NCBI GenBank assembly: GCA_021732145.1
Contig: JAKFVN010000027.1
Coordinates: 1-36,016, forward strand
Length of the DNA: 36,016 nt
Direction of reading: 5' to 3'
Source: Alphaproteobacteria bacterium
GTDB taxonomy: Bacteria; Pseudomonadota; Alphaproteobacteria; UBA9219; RGZA01
In this document: positions 33,401 through 36,016 of the stretch, one piece after another
Layout of the letters: each line of letters begins with the position of its first letter
Numbering within the stretch: position 1 is the stretch's first letter
Notes under the pieces: generated by a model
Seen by the model: the letters and a program-made list of their open reading frames with translations, nothing else
The model's database searches: none
What the model was told of the DNA's origin: nothing
Translations under genes and position numbers: made by a program

Positions 33401-36016
33401 GTTACACCCTTGCCATCACCACGCCGCGCGATTTCACCATCAACGCCGGCGGCAGCGTTGTATCCACCGCAACCGGTGGTTTGAATTTGCAAGCAGCGGG
33501 CGGTTCAACTGCCGGCACCGGTAACTTCACGCTGAGCGGCAGCATTTCAACAGGCACTGGCGCGCTTACGCTTCTATCCGGCATCAACGGCACGCGTCCG
33601 AACCTTACGCTCAGCTCGTCAACCTTCACGCAGCTTGGCGCGACGATTGGCACGATGACGCTTAGCGGTTTCCAGGACATCACGCTTTCAACCAGTATCG
33701 CAAGCAGCGCAGCAATGACCGTTGCGTCGATGCGTGATACGTTCATCAGCGGCAACGCGGTTATTTCATCAACCGGCGCAATGGCGATTAACCCGACACG
33801 CGATTTCATCACCAGCGGCACGGCAAGCATTACCGCTGGCGCAAACTTTTCATCCCTTGCGCAGCGCGATATTACCATTGGCGCGGGTACGCAGGTTTCA
33901 TCCGGCAGTGCTGGCAGCATGACACTGCAAGCTGCGAATAACGCAGTTGCGGGTACGGGTAACCTTACCATCAGCGGTAAGGTTGTAGTGGGTTCAGGTA
34001 CATTCACGCTGGTTTCCGGTGTTAACGGCACGCGCCCAAGCTTAACATTGAACAGCACAACCTATTCGCAACTTGGCGCGAATGTTGGCGTTGTCAGCAT
34101 CACGGGTATGCAAGATGTAACCGTTGCAACCAACATGACCAGCAGCGGTAACGTGACCATTTCACCGCAGCGCGATTTCATTGTTAGCGCAGGCGCAGTG
34201 ATAACCACGGGCGGTACGTTCTTGTCGCTCGCGCAGCGTGACATCACCATCAACGCAACGGGCGGCATTACCACCGGCGCAACAGGTTCGATTACGCTGC
34301 AAGCCGCGAATAACGCCATTGTGGGCACAGGTAATCTTACCATCAATGGCAACCTTTCGATTGGCACAGGCACGTTGACGCTTGTGTCCGGCATCAACGG
34401 CACGCGTCCATCGCTCACGCTCAATTCCACAACGCTCACGCCGCTTGGCGCAACCATTGGCGCCATCAGCATCACCGGCATGCTGGATGTAACGGTTGCG
34501 CGTAACATCACAGGCAGCGGCGCCATCACCATTTCACCGCAGCAAAGCTTCACGCTGAACAATTCCGCAACGCTGACCACGACGGCTGCATCCAATATCA
34601 CCATTTTGGCGCTGCGTGACATTACCGTTGCATCCGGCGCGACCATTTCAGGTGGCAATACGGGTTCATTGATTTTACAAGCAGCGAATAATTCGGTTGC
34701 TGGCACCGGTAATCTGACGCTTAGCGGCAATGTGTCGATGGGCACGGGCGTGCTCACGCTTACATCCGGCATCAATGGCACGCGCCCATCATGGACGATT
34801 GACAACACAACCTACACGCAATTGACAGGTTCGGTTGGCGTTGTGACCATCAACGGCTTCCAGGATGTGACCGTTTCCAAGAACTTCACGGGCAGCGGCA
34901 ACATCACCATCAACCCGCAACGCGATTTCATCCTGTCATCTGGAAACGCCATAACGGTTGGCGGCGCAGGAGTGTTCACGGTATTGGCGCAGCGTGATGT
35001 GATTACAAATGCGACCAGCACCATCACAACCGGCGCAACGGGCGGCGTAAGCTTGCGCGCGGCCAACGCAGTTATAACGGGTACAGGCAACTTAACATTA
35101 GGCGGCACCATCAACATCGGAACGGGCGCGTTGACATTGCTATCGGGCATCAACGGCACGCGTCCAAGTTTGACGCTTGATAGCAGCAAGCTGGCATTGC
35201 TTGGCGCAACGGTGGGTGCCACCAGCATCACGGGCTACCAGGACGTAACCGTTGCGATGAGCTTCCCCGGCAACAGCACCATTACCATTTCACCGCAACG
35301 TGATTTCATATTGAACTCTGGCTTCACGCTTTCAACCAATTCGGCTTCTGCCATCACCATTTTGGCGCTGCGTGATATCACCACGGCTGCAACCAGCGTG
35401 ATTAGCGCGGGCACAACCGGTTCCATTGCATTGCAGGCGGCGAACAACGTCGTAACGGGCACTGGTAACTTGAACCTTAGCGGTAATCTTGCGGTTGGTT
35501 CGGGCACGCTGACATTGCGCTCAGGTATCAATGGCACGCGCCCATCCTTCGTGATTGATAATACAACCTATACGCAAAACGGCGCGACCGTTGGCGTGGT
35601 TACCATCGACGGTTATCAGGATGTGACGGTTTCAAAGGCGATAACCGGCAGCGGTAACATCACCATCAACCCGCAGCGTGACTTTGTTCTCAGCTCCGGC
35701 CAGACCGTAACCGTTGGCGGCGCAGGGGTGTTCACGGTATTGGCGCAGCGTGATGTGATTACAAATGCGACCAGCACCATCACAACCGGCGCAACGGGCG
35801 GCGTAAGCTTGCGCGCGGCCAACGCAGTTATAACGGGTACAGGCAACTTAACATTAGGCGGCACCATCAACATCGGAACGGGCGCGTTGACATTGCTATC
35901 GGGCATCAACGGCACGCGTCCAAGTTTGACGCTTGATAGCAGCAAGCTGGCATTGCTTGGCGCAACGGTGGGTGCCACCAGCATCACGGGCTACCAGGAC
36001 GTAACCGTTGCGATGA
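30421..36016 (+). CDS. TpsA filamentous haemagglutinin-like exoprotein (partial, runs off the window)
   Basis: A frame beginning GTG at 30421 (an in-frame stop lies at 30406-30408) stays open for 1865 codons to the window edge. Residues 1-36 are a signal peptide with a long basic N-region (RNSWWRNPFWNK, then CAWLIFTHAIPLRA), cleaved before NPQGG. The TPS secretion domain follows: STVRINQHTDRAVIDWRGF (about 55-75), NQNGVVFG (118-125) and LIATTSDI. DPTDVTI (about 478) marks the start of the repeat region typical of haemagglutinin-like adhesins. The remainder is ten copies of a repeat of about 126 residues. It starts 67 nt after tpsB, so the pair is one TPS system. The real ligand is unknown; adhesion, contact toxicity or biofilm are possible. 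The C-terminus is not in the window. Confidence 0.93.
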   Translation, partial: MAKSNRNSWWRNPFWNKFLRCLCAWLIFTHAIPLRANPQGGVVSAGSATISSNASTVRINQHTDRAVIDWRGFDIAPNERTEFQQPNTGSIALNRVNSGGASRIDGQLSANGNIVIVNQNGVVFGRGAQVDVNSLIATTSDIRNEQFMAGGKLVFDKPSSNPNAQIINEGTITAKDAGLVGFVAPRVENRGVIAARLGRVHLASGDTATVDFYGDGLLEVAVSDNVTKQLVSNTGVINADGGLVAMTAAAGKNIIDSVINGKGTISAKTIPLQHNNGPSSGKILIAGNNVSDVIIDGLIDASGLATGQTGGAIHIIGNRIALMNSTRVDVSGNAGAGEILVGGDYRGGAYRGMLDKPVTAVEWGNTAGGYSALNKSPTAAFFAAYYAGMSPNGNVPTASRVFIDKNVMMVASSDAGNAGRIITWSNNGTAFYGHADVSATGIRGNGGFIEISGKDWLGFNGTVNTHASHGANGMLLLDPTDVTISTAMDADITASSPFDSTGNGASNLNVTTLQNALASGAVTITSAAGSGGTGNITFVDAVAWNSSNALTVTASNNIIVNNTITNAGTGNITLNANIAAAGSITIAANVSTGGSITMLANRDMTLNATRTLTTGATGTMDLRAANGVVGGTGNLTINGNLSVGSGGLTLVSGINGTRPNYTANNTTLVQNAGSLGTVSISGFQDISIARAITSNGNITISPQRDITLTAAGSLTSTGASSLISILAQRDITLNASSGITTGASGSISLQAANGSTAGTGNLTLSGNLSIGTGTLTLLSGINGTRPNITLSSTTLTQQGASIGNISVTGFQDVTVSRAITASGTINLAPQRDFIIAATGSLTSTNTGYVVTVAAPRDITINASGSIVTTSTGGLNLQAAGGSTAGTGNLTLNGNLSVGTGALTLLSGVNGTRPSLTLSSTTLTPLGASIGATSITGFNDLTISRAMTVSGALTITTVRDLTLSGVVTAASTMAITSGRDLIINSGGSLTSTNAGYTLAITTPRDFTINAGGSVVSTATGGLNLQAAGGSTAGTGNFTLSGSISTGTGALTLLSGINGTRPNLTLSSSTFTQLGATIGTMTLSGFQDITLSTSIASSAAMTVASMRDTFISGNAVISSTGAMAINPTRDFITSGTASITAGANFSSLAQRDITIGAGTQVSSGSAGSMTLQAANNAVAGTGNLTISGKVVVGSGTFTLVSGVNGTRPSLTLNSTTYSQLGANVGVVSITGMQDVTVATNMTSSGNVTISPQRDFIVSAGAVITTGGTFLSLAQRDITINATGGITTGATGSITLQAANNAIVGTGNLTINGNLSIGTGTLTLVSGINGTRPSLTLNSTTLTPLGATIGAISITGMLDVTVARNITGSGAITISPQQSFTLNNSATLTTTAASNITILALRDITVASGATISGGNTGSLILQAANNSVAGTGNLTLSGNVSMGTGVLTLTSGINGTRPSWTIDNTTYTQLTGSVGVVTINGFQDVTVSKNFTGSGNITINPQRDFILSSGNAITVGGAGVFTVLAQRDVITNATSTITTGATGGVSLRAANAVITGTGNLTLGGTINIGTGALTLLSGINGTRPSLTLDSSKLALLGATVGATSITGYQDVTVAMSFPGNSTITISPQRDFILNSGFTLSTNSASAITILALRDITTAATSVISAGTTGSIALQAANNVVTGTGNLNLSGNLAVGSGTLTLRSGINGTRPSFVIDNTTYTQNGATVGVVTIDGYQDVTVSKAITGSGNITINPQRDFVLSSGQTVTVGGAGVFTVLAQRDVITNATSTITTGATGGVSLRAANAVITGTGNLTLGGTINIGTGALTLLSGINGTRPSLTLDSSKLALLGATVGATSITGYQDVTVAM
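32380..36016 (+). repeat. Tandem repeats of about 126 residues in TpsA (ten copies)
   Basis: The anchor [IV]NGTRP recurs at 32380, 32761, 33142, 33583, 34021, 34393, 34771, 35149, 35527 and 35905. Units are 127, 127, 147, 146, 124, 126, 126, 126 and 126 codons. Each unit carries GTGNLTL, GTGTLTLLSGINGTRP, SITGFQDVTV, ISPQRDF and LAQRDIT. The third and fourth intervals carry about 20 extra residues. The last four units alternate A-B-A-B, so the DNA has a 756-bp second-order period. Confidence 0.95.
35728..36016 (+). repeat. Exact 289-bp copy of 34972-35260, reaching the window edge
   Basis: 35728-36016 is identical to 34972-35260, offset 756 bp (252 codons, two units). One base before it differs (G at 35727, A at 34971). 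The identity continues to the very last base of the window, so its true length is unknown. Such identity points to recent duplication or gene conversion. Confidence 0.95.

Noticed and set aside
30600-35987. Long minus-strand open frames (up to about 331 codons) opposite tpsA, several with near-identical sequence
   Set aside because: They are shadows of the plus-strand TpsA repeats: their near-identity follows the tpsA units, they lack RBS and recognisable domains, and the plus frame has a signal peptide and TPS domain.
32380-36016. A second CRISPR-like array in the repeats at the right end
   Set aside because: The units are about 378 bp, coding and in frame, with no short direct repeat alternating with unique spacers.

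Overview
The window reads as chromosomal DNA of a Gram-negative bacterium, most likely an alphaproteobacterium of moderate GC content. This is inferred from a compact type II-C Cas9, a TolC/MacAB-type exporter, a two-partner secretion pair and RlpA. No rRNA or marker gene is present to fix the taxonomy. No tRNA or insertion sequence was seen.

Layout. (1) 1-4975: a complete type II-C CRISPR-Cas locus apart from the left part of the array. It holds the end of the array, then cas2, cas1 and cas9 on the minus strand, and a divergent tracrRNA beyond cas9. Every repeat ends in a perfect extended -10 box, so each spacer probably has its own promoter, as known for Neisseria II-C loci. (2) 5231-6943: an AT-rich GmrSD-type (DUF262/DUF1524) restriction gene beside the CRISPR locus, making a small defence island. 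(3) 7238-11049: an MHYT-domain hybrid histidine kinase, a family-6-like uracil/hypoxanthine DNA glycosylase, a FUSC-like membrane protein and a spermidine-synthase-like methyltransferase, all on the plus strand. RlpA converges on them. (4) 11501-13610: an alkylation-repair pair, ogt and an Ada/AraC/AlkA fusion, divergently arranged around an 18-bp imperfect inverted repeat. (5) 13611-18620: a secreted low-complexity protein, then an unrecognised two-gene operon (an 898-aa protein with beta-helix-like segments plus an ATP-grasp ligase) with a predicted 340-nt leader. (6) 18707-24667: an envelope cluster, with a Spy/CpxP-like protein and a pentapeptide-repeat secreted protein, then a tolC-macA-macB(ATPase)-macB(permease) efflux operon. 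(7) 24799-27779: glpD-glpK for glycerol catabolism. (8) 27914-28361: two small genes of unknown function. (9) 28495-36016: four DnaA-box-like sites, then a TpsB outer-membrane transporter and its TpsA exoprotein. The TpsA gene starts at a GTG codon, is built of about 126-residue repeats, and runs off the right edge.

How the genes work together. Cas9-Cas1-Cas2 with the tracrRNA and the GmrSD-like enzyme defend against foreign DNA. Ogt, Ada-AlkA and the glycosylase repair damaged bases. RlpA, the Spy-like protein, the efflux operon and the TPS pair act at the cell envelope. The least explained parts are the ATP-grasp/beta-helix operon with its leader, the DnaA-box-like cluster, and the palindrome between ogt and ada-alkA. 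The window begins inside a CRISPR array and ends inside an exact internal duplication, so both edges may be assembly break points.
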